DNA of 64,000 bases from Mycoplasmatota bacterium (GTDB lineage Bacteria > Bacillota_I > Bacilli_A > RF39 > UBA660), in NCBI GenBank assembly GCA_022771205.1, contig JALFCF010000007.1:57105-121104 (forward strand), in the 5' to 3' direction. The notes under the pieces are model-generated. The model searched no databases. It was not told the origin of the DNA and saw nothing but the letters and a program-made list of their open reading frames with translations. Below are positions 26,901 through 33,547 of this stretch, in pieces; within the stretch, counting starts at the first letter, position 1, and every line of letters starts with the position of its first letter. The position numbers and the translations under genes were made by a program.

Positions 26901-27974
26901 AATAGTACTATTTCATTAATTGATTTTACTAATTTTATAATTAGTGATGTTATTCCTAATCCAACATATTCTAGTAAAATCGATAATGAATCAAAAGATA
27001 AATTAAATACTGTTAATGCTATTATGAATAATACATTAAATGGAACTAAATATAATTCTTTAGATTTATACAATGTATTAAATAAATTAAGTGATGGATT
27101 AGATTACAATTTAATTGATATAGTATATACATACTATGGAAGTAAAAATAATTATGATGATTCATGGAAATTGACAGTAGAAGAAATAGTAAATTATTTA
27201 AATAATGATTTATTAAAAGATGAAAAATATTCAAGTTTCTTAGACGCAGATATGACAAAAACAATTAAAGATGCTAAGAATACAATCGATGATGCTAAAA
27301 AATTATTAGTATCTGATAAATATTCAAGAGCAATAATTAATTCTAAATATGGTGCTGAAGACAAAGATACATTTAAATTTATCCAAAATGCATTAGATAC
27401 AGTAGGAGAAAATGATGGTGTATATGTTGTTGGAGAGTCTCCAATGGCACTTGAAATGAGTCAATCATTCAATGGCGAATTAAATTACATTACAATTCTA
27501 ACAATGATATTTATATTTGTAGTTGTAGCAATTACATTCAAAGATTTATTAGTACCACTAATCTTAGTATTAATGATTCAATGTGCTGTATATGTTACAA
27601 TGGCAGTATTATCAATTACAGGATCAAGCGTATATTTCATAGCATTATTAATAGTTCAAGCTATTTTAATGGGAGCTACAATAGACTATGCAATTGTATA
27701 TACAACTTATTATAAAGAGATGAGAGAAACAATGGGAGTAAGAGACTCATTAGTAAACGCTTATAATAAATCTATTCATACAATACTTTCATCATCATCT
27801 ATTTTAATAATTGTTACATTAGTAGTTGCATCATTCTCTGAAGCAATTCCAGCAATGATATGTAAGACTGTATCAGAAGGTACTTTCTGTTCAGTAATTC
27901 TAATATTATTTGTACTTCCTGGTGTACTTGCTGCTTTTGATAAATTAATATGTAGGAAAGAATATTATAAATAA
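23910..27974 (+). CDS. MMPL/RND-family transporter with a long repeat-built outer domain
   Basis: 1354 residues. The N-terminal membrane domain has helices around 15-35 and 150-310, with the RND/MMPL signature ALSMDYSIMLSNRYR and SSSSITTVVGLLALVFM. The C-terminal domain repeats it: MGATIDYAIVYTTYY, SSSSILIIVTLVVASF. The ~780 residues between (about 400-1170) are made of roughly eight or nine divergent ~85-residue repeats, each with a T-x-x-E-F-x-N-F/V strand-like start, a Y-x-S/D-x-x-D turn and an E-I-A-x-x-L-G-like helix. Family members export lipids, siderophores or drugs by proton motive force; the substrate here is unknown. SD GGAGGTG. Regulated by the adjacent TetR. Confidence 0.87.
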   Translation: MRKVTDFIVKARYVFLTLFVILAIFSLYLGTKVNINEDIMKYLPETSEIKIGKDIMDEEFIEQDSSVLNVMFKGLSDTEKEDTLKKLESINGVSSVLYENTDEYNRDKYTLYVLNVDDYDHSKTAENVYNEVNEMKPEAMSGSIYNEWKPVLQIWIVVVAIAMAMIILTILSESYIEPWLYLISIGVAVFINKGTNIIFPSVSNITDSIVAILQLALSMDYSIMLSNRYRQEREKEKDKTKAMKNALYNSFKAISSSSITTVVGLLALVFMSFTIGRDLGLVLAKGVVLSLVSIFFCLPGLLVLCDKLIMNSKKKTINFNLKGLGKYSYKTRWVQLVFIIASFIAAYILKGNIGILYTGTQQDEVGKHFPSTNQIAIIYENKYDEIITKYCKSIEDDEKVNQVLCYGNTINEKLAYNELNQKFKDLGQDTEIDDYLIKIIYYNYYNKNTKDSMTLSEFTKFIKSDVYSNEKVSESIDDNIKENMDLLENFATKDNVNQKRTASEIANILDMNESDANDLLIYYNSKHLDTKMSIKDFVNFMINEVRVDPNYGSSVDANTLASLKQLQPFINTNTINKQMTSNEIANTFGIDKSLVDQLFLFYRTTQDSKSTMTINEFANVALNMSNQDAYKDMFDESTIKSLNMLSTLSSEQIITNELDVSSMKTSLNNLGLSLDDNTMSLLYIYYTGYNTNSKLTLNGFANVALNMAEQDAYKSYFSEDTKKSLQTIVTLNSYYDTVLPNANLYSMFGIDAETGAKLNYAITGDLSGSYSMTPLQFVNTLLQTPEITSELNSNQISQLSTALYVMSNITTTYSVDELTNALQENKTIVSVVYGVYDYQNGNLKNISVRNLINFLYENKSNPFLSDKLSTASTMLDLTYKIVNNTNTRYTYKEMAALIEQNESTVKNIYGVADYSGLTTTMNPLEFVNLILNNKDNELLKGKIDNSTISTLNLVKKVMESTLNNTKYNATDLAKLLGSDKDTLSLVLSLYNSRYIKANSTISLIDFTNFIISDVIPNPTYSSKIDNESKDKLNTVNAIMNNTLNGTKYNSLDLYNVLNKLSDGLDYNLIDIVYTYYGSKNNYDDSWKLTVEEIVNYLNNDLLKDEKYSSFLDADMTKTIKDAKNTIDDAKKLLVSDKYSRAIINSKYGAEDKDTFKFIQNALDTVGENDGVYVVGESPMALEMSQSFNGELNYITILTMIFIFVVVAITFKDLLVPLILVLMIQCAVYVTMAVLSITGSSVYFIALLIVQAILMGATIDYAIVYTTYYKEMRETMGVRDSLVNAYNKSIHTILSSSSILIIVTLVVASFSEAIPAMICKTVSEGTFCSVILILFVLPGVLAAFDKLICRKEYYK

Positions 27975-28011
27975 AATACAAAATAAAATCATAAAAAAAA
28001 TAAATAAAAAT

Positions 28012-28060
28012 TAATCATCCTATATAATCAATCGAAGATTAGATAATAGGATGATTTTTT
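28012..28060 (+). terminator. Terminator after the MMPL gene
   Basis: Outer stem AATCATCCTAT / ATAGGATGATT encloses a small inner hairpin (AATC...GATT) and is followed by T residues. Confidence 0.75.
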
Positions 28061-28116
28061 AATTCTTTAATATCTTATAATATAAAGACTTATTTAATAA
28101 TCATCCTTTATATGAA

Positions 28117-28218
28117 CCTACAAAGTAGGCCCTATTTCGTAAGTGCGAAATAAGAATGGTGTATACACAAGTCCTTATTTTATAAGGGAAAGCGCATGTT
28201 GTTACACCATCTTCTTAT
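28117..28218 (+). ncRNA. Candidate structured RNA or cis-regulatory leader upstream of the recombinase operon
   Basis: In a 388-base gap with no gene (27975-28362) several stems pack together: CCTAC-AAA-GTAGG (28117-28129), TATTTCG / CGAAATA (28133-28152), CCTTAT-TTT-ATAAGG (28173-28187), and an enclosing 14-bp stem ATAAGAATGGTGTA (28150-28163) / TACACCA + TTCTTAT (28203-28218) with a 2-base bulge. GC content here is above the surrounding DNA. It matches no riboswitch class I recognise. It may be a leader of the recombinase operon or a separate small RNA. The strand is assumed from the downstream genes. Confidence 0.35.
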
Positions 28219-28362
28219 CCTGCTGTTTTATAATTTAATAAATTATGAATTGTTTTAGGATGGTAGACAAAACTTACTATAGTAAATGACTTGACTCTCA
28301 TATTTTAAGAGAGGTATCATCCAAGCAAAAGGAGATGATGTCTATGAATATGAAGGAGGATT

Positions 28363-28464
28363 ATGAGATTAAGTAATATAACTGAGTATGCAAAAACCAT
28401 ACCAAGTAATATTACAAAAATAAAAACCATAGAATTAATTGGAGGTATCAAACTCTATGGTTAA
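28363..28464 (+). CDS. 33-residue protein, first of the recombinase operon
   Basis: A small frame starting MRLSNITEYAKTIP and ending GGIKLYG, behind a perfect GGAGGA SD. It overlaps the next start (ATG 28457) by eight bases, so coupled translation is likely. No family recognised. Its place directly before a serine recombinase suggests an excision cofactor or a leader peptide; this is inference. Confidence 0.5.
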   Translation: MRLSNITEYAKTIPSNITKIKTIELIGGIKLYG

Positions 28465-28636
28465 ATACAAAGTTAATTTGAAATTTAAAGATACTTATAA
28501 ATCTTTAAATGAAATAATAACTGAAGTATTAAAAATAGAATTACAAAAGAGATTAAACATGATTTGCAATTATTTGAATAGAGAGCTACCATGTAATCAC
28601 ACTCATTATTCCCAAGTAGAAGGGAGTAGTAATTAA
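28457..28636 (+). CDS. 59-residue basic protein coupled to the recombinase
   Basis: It starts MVKYKVNLKFKDTYKSL at ATG 28457 (GGAGG upstream; an earlier TTG at 28439 is in frame but poor). It is basic and helical, ending with the polar tail HYSQVEGSSN. Its stop overlaps the recombinase start (TAATG). Candidate recombination directionality factor or DNA-binding accessory protein; no recognised domain. Confidence 0.6.
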   Translation: MVKYKVNLKFKDTYKSLNEIITEVLKIELQKRLNMICNYLNRELPCNHTHYSQVEGSSN

Positions 28637-30201
28637 TGGTAGGGAATAGTAGTTTTAAAGTAGGACTTTATATAAGATTATCAAGAGATGATGGAAATGT
28701 AGAATCTGATAGTATTGTTAGTCAAAGAAGTTTACTTAATCAATATATTAAAGAGAACAATTATTGTGTAGTAGATGAATATGTAGATGATGGATTTTCT
28801 GGAACTAATTTTGATAGACCAGCGTTTATTAGAATGATGAATGATATTGAAATAGGTAAGATCAATATGATTATTACCAAAGATATGTCAAGATTAGGCA
28901 GAGATTATATAGGTACAGGAGAATTAATAGAAAAATATTTTCCAAATAATAATATTAGGTATATTGCTATTAATGATGGTATAGATACTTTTATAGACAA
29001 TACCAATAATGATATTGCACCATTTAAAGCAATAATGAATGATATGTATGCCAAAGATATTTCTAAAAAGATTAAAAGTAGTCTACATTCTAGAATGAAA
29101 GATGGTTTATATGTATCAGGAAGATGTCCATTTGGTTATCAAAAGGATCCAAATAATAAAAATCATTTAGTAATAAATGAAGAACAAGCAGAAGTAGTTA
29201 AATTAATATTTGATTTAGCACTCAAAGGTAATACATATCATTATATTGCTCAAGAACTTACTAAAAGGAAAATTAAAACACCAGCATCTTATTACAACTA
29301 TGTATGGAATACTAAGTGTATAAATACTAATTGTATTTCACAAGAATATGGAGTATGGGTAGATACAACTATAAAAGCAATTTTAACTAATAGAATATAT
29401 ACTGGAGATGCAGTCCAAGGTAAAACTAAAAAAATAAATTATAAACTAAAAAAGACAGTTAAAAATAATCCAGATGATTACATTATAGTTGAAAACACAC
29501 ACGAAGCAATTATTGACAAGAGTACATTTAATTATGTACAAACTATACTACCTAAAAATGTTAAAAGACCAGAAAAGAAAAGGTTTTATTTATTAGATGG
29601 ATTATTATATTGTGGGGATTGCAAGCACAGAATAACAATAAGATATCAAAATAAAACAGGAAGAAGTTATACTACTTGTGATTACTATAGAACATATTCA
29701 AAATATCATGTCTGTACAACCCATACAAATAATTATGAAGTATTAGAAAGTGTTATTTTAGATAATATAAGAGAAGTATGTAAAAAATATTTAGATAAAA
29801 ACAAGATAAAAGAATCTATTAATAATATAAAGTTTGAAGATAATACATTAAAGATAAAAAAACAAATTGAAAGTCTAGAAATAACAAGTAATAAACTAAC
29901 TGAAAGTCTAGATAAAACTTATATGGATAGGCTAAAAGGAATAATAGATGAAGAGCAATACTTAAGAGTAAGTGAAAATATAAAAAAAGAAATAGATAAA
30001 AATAAAAAGAATATTGATAATCTTAAAAATGAAAGTATAGAATCAAATAAAATAGACAATAAACAAATAGAAAAATATATTAATGAATTTTTATCATTAG
30101 ATAATCCAACTAGAGAATTAATAATTATTTTAGTTGAAAAAATCTATATCTATCAAGATAAGACGATAGATATTATATTTACATTTAAAAATGTTACATA
30201 A
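28636..30201 (+). CDS. Large serine recombinase (site-specific integrase of the island)
   Basis: 521 residues. The N-terminal resolvase domain has the nucleophile Ser16 in YIRLSRDDG and the core motifs VDDGFSGTNFDRPAF and DMSRLGRDYI. A recombinase domain follows (about 160-260; GRCPFGYQKDP, ITNRIYTGDAVQGK-like region at 250-265). Next come a zinc beta-ribbon (YCGDCKHRI, CDYYRTYSKYHVC) and a coiled coil (about 400-480), as in large serine integrases and TnpX-type enzymes. The last base of its stop codon lies at the outer edge of the attR arm, as usual for an integrase beside its own attachment site. Confidence 0.95.
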   Translation: MVGNSSFKVGLYIRLSRDDGNVESDSIVSQRSLLNQYIKENNYCVVDEYVDDGFSGTNFDRPAFIRMMNDIEIGKINMIITKDMSRLGRDYIGTGELIEKYFPNNNIRYIAINDGIDTFIDNTNNDIAPFKAIMNDMYAKDISKKIKSSLHSRMKDGLYVSGRCPFGYQKDPNNKNHLVINEEQAEVVKLIFDLALKGNTYHYIAQELTKRKIKTPASYYNYVWNTKCINTNCISQEYGVWVDTTIKAILTNRIYTGDAVQGKTKKINYKLKKTVKNNPDDYIIVENTHEAIIDKSTFNYVQTILPKNVKRPEKKRFYLLDGLLYCGDCKHRITIRYQNKTGRSYTTCDYYRTYSKYHVCTTHTNNYEVLESVILDNIREVCKKYLDKNKIKESINNIKFEDNTLKIKKQIESLEITSNKLTESLDKTYMDRLKGIIDEEQYLRVSENIKKEIDKNKKNIDNLKNESIESNKIDNKQIEKYINEFLSLDNPTRELIIILVEKIYIYQDKTIDIIFTFKNVT

Positions 30202-30230
30202 AAATTGTATCAGGTGATACACTATATGGT
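30201..30230 (+). repeat. attR: right junction of the island
   Basis: Element arm AAAATTGTATC (30201-30211), then core AGGTGATAC (30212-30220), then amidase coding sequence ACTATATGGT. The element arm plus the arm at attL makes an almost perfect dyad around AGGT. Confidence 0.8.
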
Positions 30231-30644
30231 ATTGCAAATAAGTATAATATAAGTGTAGATGAATTAAAAGCTATCAATAATTTAACAAGTAATACCTTAT
30301 ATATAGGTCAACAATTAAAAGTCCCAGGAAAAGAAACGGAAGAAACTGATGACTATGAAATTTATACGGTAGTAAAAGGAGATAGCTTATGGTTAATATC
30401 TCAAAAATATGATGTTCCAGTAGATGATTTAATTGAGATTAATAATTTGGAAACTGTAAACTTACAAATAGGAGATAAGTTAAAAATACCAAAGTCAAAT
30501 TCTAAAAAAACATACACAGTACAAAAGGGAGACAGTCTATGGTCAATTGCTAAAAAGTACAATGTAGGTGTAGAAGAATTAAAGTTGGCCAACAATTTGA
30601 CTAGTAATCTACTATCAATTGGTCAAAAGTTAATAATTCCATAA
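30213..30644 (+). pseudogene. 3' part of the split amidase gene: LysM domains 2-4
   Basis: The open frame continues from the recombinase end without a start: GDTLYGIANKYNISVDEL completes LysM 2. Two more LysM domains follow (YTVVKGDSLWLISQKYD and YTVQKGDSLWSIAKKYN), ending QKLIIP at TAA 30642. Spliced to 21547-22328 it gives a seamless reading frame. LysM domains bind the GlcNAc-containing glycan of peptidoglycan. Without excision this part has no start codon or SD near its left end and is unlikely to be made. Confidence 0.9.
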
Positions 30645-30677
30645 GAAAAGATTGCTTTAACAAAGCAATCTCTTTTT
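30645..30677. terminator. Bidirectional terminator
   Basis: AAAAGATTGCTTT / AAAGCAATCTCTTTT around AAC. It lies between the amidase 3' part and the convergent ABC permease gene. Confidence 0.85.
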
Positions 30678-31458
30678 ATTCTAAATTAAGTTTCTTATTA
30701 AACGCCCATACTGCAAGGAAATAATAAGCAATGATAAATAAAACAGAAATAATTAATGAAAGTCCTAAAAATCCATTGATTAATCCAAAATCAGAAATAT
30801 TAGAAGCTTGTATATATTTTTGATAATTAGAATCAAATAACATAAATGGTAACATCAGAATAACAGAACCAATCTGAGTAACATTGTATAAAACAAAACC
30901 ATAGATGATTGAATAAATAATCTTATTATTATGCTTCTGTCCTAAAGCAATAGATGCATATATCATAATCTGGTTAAGTAAAACACCTATAAAAATAGAT
31001 AGGATCATAAGCATAAAGAAAGTTTTATCTATATATCCTAAAACTTTTATTAAAGTATTAATTGCTTTGTTATCAAACCATACTCCATATACACCAACAA
31101 GTAATAATAAGAAAACCATAACAACAGATATCATTAAATAAACAGAAGCACTAATAGCTTTAGAAAGTATTAAATTACTTTTAGAAACTGGAATAGTGTG
31201 CATCAAATAACCTTCATCTTTTACTAAGTTTTGATAAAATTTTAAAATAGTAAAAATAAAAGTTAATATAGGAAGTACTATTAAAGCTATTACAAATGCA
31301 ACACTGATAAATCCGTTAGGAACTGAAAATATAGGAAATTTATCCACCAACATATTAAAGATTCTAGTAAATAAAGCTAATAAAAGAGATATTCCATAAA
31401 TAGGAAGTAAAGCTTTAGATAAAGATTTAAAATCATATTTTAATAATTTAGTTAACAT
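30676..31458 (-). CDS. ABC-2 type permease of a GntR-controlled exporter
   Basis: 260 residues with six hydrophobic helices and no other domain. The stretch YQNLVKDEGYLMHTIPVSKSN resembles the cytoplasmic loop of ABC-2 permeases. The start ATG overlaps the end of the ATPase gene (bases 31452-31458). The order regulator-ATPase-permease on the minus strand resembles YtrA/B-type operons that respond to cell-wall stress. The substrate is unknown. Confidence 0.85.
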   Translation of the reverse strand: MLTKLLKYDFKSLSKALLPIYGISLLLALFTRIFNMLVDKFPIFSVPNGFISVAFVIALIVLPILTFIFTILKFYQNLVKDEGYLMHTIPVSKSNLILSKAISASVYLMISVVMVFLLLLVGVYGVWFDNKAINTLIKVLGYIDKTFFMLMILSIFIGVLLNQIMIYASIALGQKHNNKIIYSIIYGFVLYNVTQIGSVILMLPFMLFDSNYQKYIQASNISDFGLINGFLGLSLIISVLFIIAYYFLAVWAFNKKLNLE

Positions 31459-32147
31459 TTAAATTCCTCCCTAAATAATTTATCAATTGTAGTTTGCCTC
31501 TTATTTCTAATTGTATCAGCATCTTCATTTAAAACTATTTTACCTTGATTTATAAATATAACTTGATCTAATATTTTTTCAATATCAGCGATTAAATGTG
31601 TACAAATAATAATAGAAGCTCCTTCATTAAAGTTAGTAAGAATTGTATCCAATATATAATCACGACTAGCTGGATCAACTCCTCCAATAGGTTCATCTAA
31701 AATATATAATTCTGCTTTTCTACTCATAACCATTATTAATTGAACTTTTTCTTTAGTACCTTTAGACATATTTTTTAATCTATCTGTTTTATTTATTTTC
31801 AACTTTTCAAGTAGCTTAGTTGCTTTTTCTTCATCAAAGTCGTCATAAAAGTCTTTAAAAAACTGAATTAATTCAGAAACTTTCATATTCATATTCAAAT
31901 AAGTTCTCTCTGGTAAATATGAAATTATTTTCTTACTTTCAATACCAGGCTCTTTTCCATTAACCAATATTTCTCCACCAGATGGTTGTAACAAATCATT
32001 AATAATTTTTATCATTGTAGTTTTACCACTACCATTAGGACCTAATAATCCATATATTTTTCCTTTTTCAAATGTAATATTAACATCTACTAGAGCTTGT
32101 TTTGTACCGTAATTTTTTGACAAATTCTTAAATTCAACTAAACTCAT
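31452..32147 (-). CDS. ABC transporter ATP-binding protein
   Basis: 231 residues: Walker A GPNGSGKTT, signature NMSKGTKEKVQ, Walker B ELYILDEPIGGVDP, switch His in IICTHLIADIE. The signature is SKGTK rather than LSGGQ, typical of YtrB/YxlF-like exporters. It starts in the stop of the GntR gene (ATGA overlap) and overlaps the permease, so all three are co-translated. Confidence 0.93.
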   Translation of the reverse strand: MSLVEFKNLSKNYGTKQALVDVNITFEKGKIYGLLGPNGSGKTTMIKIINDLLQPSGGEILVNGKEPGIESKKIISYLPERTYLNMNMKVSELIQFFKDFYDDFDEEKATKLLEKLKINKTDRLKNMSKGTKEKVQLIMVMSRKAELYILDEPIGGVDPASRDYILDTILTNFNEGASIIICTHLIADIEKILDQVIFINQGKIVLNEDADTIRNKRQTTIDKLFREEFKC

Positions 32148-32509
32148 AATATATTTTTCCTTCCTTCTAATAATTTAATAACTTCATTTTTATTTAATCC
32201 TAACTCGTTCATATCATTAATGAACTTATCTGTTTTTTCTATTGCCAGTTCTTTTTTTATTTGATGAATAATTTTTTGATTCTCAGTAACAAATTTACCT
32301 GATGTTCGTTTTGTGAAAATTAATCCAACATCTTCAAGTTCAGATAAGGAACGTTGAATAGTATTGGGATTAACTCTAATAATAGAGGATAATTCTCTAA
32401 CAGAAGGTAACTTATCTCCAGGTTTAAAAAAGCCAAGAATAATTTGCAATTTAAGTTTTTCAACTAGTTGTTTATAGATTGGCTTATCTTCATCAAATTC
32501 AAAATCCAT
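32144..32509 (-). CDS. GntR-family (YtrA-type) repressor
   Basis: 121 residues: an N-terminal winged helix-turn-helix (PIYKQLVEKLKLQIILGFFKP, GDKLPSVRELSSIIRVNPNT, IQRSLSELEDVGLIFTKRTSG) and a short helical C-terminus of about 45 residues. That is the layout of the YtrA subfamily, which controls adjacent ABC transporters. SD AAAGGAGG. Its own promoter region contains a dyad with TGTA...TACA ends, a probable autoregulatory operator. Confidence 0.92.
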   Translation of the reverse strand: MDFEFDEDKPIYKQLVEKLKLQIILGFFKPGDKLPSVRELSSIIRVNPNTIQRSLSELEDVGLIFTKRTSGKFVTENQKIIHQIKKELAIEKTDKFINDMNELGLNKNEVIKLLEGRKNIL

Positions 32510-32521
32510 AAAGACCTCCTT

Positions 32522-32570
32522 TGTACTAGTTTGTTAATACAGTTATACAATCAAAAATAAAAAAAGTCAA
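32522..32570 (-). promoter_or_regulatory. Promoter and likely operator of the GntR-ABC operon
   Basis: Read on the minus strand: TTGACT (32565-32570), a 17-base spacer, TATAAC (32542-32547), then the dyad TGTATTAAC-AA-ACTAGTACA (32522-32541) at the expected transcription start. TGTA/TACA ends are common in YtrA-type GntR operators. Confidence 0.65.
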
Positions 32571-32647
32571 TAAAACTGTAAGTTTTATCAAGTTATTAAT
32601 TAAAAAAAGCATCCATATTTCTTAGTCATAACTCCATTACAAAATAA

Positions 32648-32674
32648 AAAATAGATAACAAAATTATCTATTTT
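32648..32674 (-). terminator. Terminator of the CPHC protein gene
   Basis: AAAATAGATA / TATCTATTTT stem with a short ACAAAAT loop, overlapping the end of the gene; the minus-strand T run is supplied by the A-rich flank. Confidence 0.65.
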
Positions 32675-33200
32675 AGTTAGCTTTGCTTCTAGCAAACCAG
32701 ATACCAAATCCAATACCTGATACTACAAGAACTAAAGCAATAATAACAACAATATCTGCAGCATAATTTTCTTTATCCGCTTTACCATTTAAAGTTTCAA
32801 CATAGTCCATAATATCATAACGACTATCTGCATCTTGTTTATATTCTGTTTTTATCTTATCAATAATTTCATCATCATAAGAAGATGTGTATCCATCCCA
32901 AGATTGATTACCAATAATAATGTAAGGAACTCCACCCGGTTCTTCCTTTCTGATATCTGCAACTTCATTCATCAAGTCTACATTATCACTATCATACCAA
33001 GTTTCATAAGCTACAACATTAAATTTGTCTCCTAGTTCATCTTCAATACTATCAAAAAATTCTTCAGCTTCTGCACAATGTGGACAACCATTTCCATAAA
33101 AGAAATATACATTAACAGGTTTGTTATCCTTCGCTAAGACAGTACAAGGAACAAGTAATATACCAATTAACATAACAAATAGAAACTTTAATTTTTTCAT
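32673..33200 (-). CDS. Exported thioredoxin-fold protein with CPHC, tail-anchored
   Basis: 175 residues: signal peptide (FLFVMLIGILLVPCTVLA), a thioredoxin/glutaredoxin-like core with YFFYGNGCPHCAEAEEFF and the cis-Pro loop GGVPYIIIG, and a C-terminal membrane helix (VVIIALVLVVSGIGFGIWF) followed by positive residues. CPHC active sites are found in DsbA-like oxidases and some reductases. The predicted place is the outer face of the membrane. It could partner a CcdA-type carrier such as the one at 16268. The hairpin at 32648-32674 is its terminator. Confidence 0.85.
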   Translation of the reverse strand: MKKLKFLFVMLIGILLVPCTVLAKDNKPVNVYFFYGNGCPHCAEAEEFFDSIEDELGDKFNVVAYETWYDSDNVDLMNEVADIRKEEPGGVPYIIIGNQSWDGYTSSYDDEIIDKIKTEYKQDADSRYDIMDYVETLNGKADKENYAADIVVIIALVLVVSGIGFGIWFARSKAN

Positions 33201-33304
33201 TATCTTCTACCTCCCTTATAAATATAGCATAATTTTATAAATTACACCATGAAAATAGTGTAATCAAAAAAGAAAAAGAAGAAATTTCATTAGATTTTCA
33301 CAAT

Positions 33305-33529
33305 CTATTTTTCTTCTTTTTCAGCTAGTTTTTTTAATTTTTCCTCTGCTTCTTCCATTGGGATATATAATTTACATTTACAAATACCATCACGAATAAA
33401 TTCATCACAAGGACATAAAGTAGTTTCGTCTACATTTACTCTACATGGACAATGTCCATTTTTCTTTTCTAAACCCTCAATAATGGCAGAAACATATTTC
33501 TTATCTGGATTAATTCTATAGTTTTTCAT
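33305..33529 (-). CDS. Ferredoxin-thioredoxin reductase catalytic-chain-like protein
   Basis: 74 residues carrying the Cys signature of the FTR catalytic chain: CPC in GHCPCRVN, CPC in TLCPCDEF, and CKC in GICKCKLY, where the classical enzyme has CHC. These Cys bind a [4Fe-4S] cluster next to a redox disulfide and pass ferredoxin electrons to thioredoxin. No variable chain is seen in this window. SD AGGAGG. It is 19 bases downstream of a minus-strand radical SAM gene, so probably in one operon with it. Confidence 0.82.
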   Translation of the reverse strand: MKNYRINPDKKYVSAIIEGLEKKNGHCPCRVNVDETTLCPCDEFIRDGICKCKLYIPMEEAEEKLKKLAEKEEK

Positions 33530-33547
33530 AACTACCTCCTATATTTA

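Larger units (their letters stand above)
22321..30212 (+). mobile_element. 7.9-kb serine-recombinase island inserted in the amidase gene
   Basis: The element runs from the core in attL to the core in attR, 7892 bases. From left to right it contains a broken CmpB-like gene, a TetR gene (minus), a 1354-residue MMPL transporter, a candidate structured RNA, two tiny genes and a large serine recombinase abutting the right end. Evidence for the ends: amidase coding sequence resumes in frame exactly beyond the repeat, and the two inner end sequences form a dyad. No conjugation, replication or phage structural genes are present, so it must rely on a helper or only excise and integrate. Confidence 0.88.

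Noticed and set aside
28000..28440. Group II intron, riboswitch or IS end
   Set aside because: The structured stretch lacks domain V/VI or intron 5' motifs, does not fit a riboswitch consensus I know, and has no transposase or terminal repeat. Kept only as an unclassified RNA candidate.
28439..28456. TTG start for the 59-residue protein
   Set aside because: An ATG at 28457 has a perfect GGAGG; the TTG has none.
22321..30212. Prophage or conjugative element
   Set aside because: No capsid, tail, terminase, relaxase or mating-pore genes; only a recombinase and cargo.
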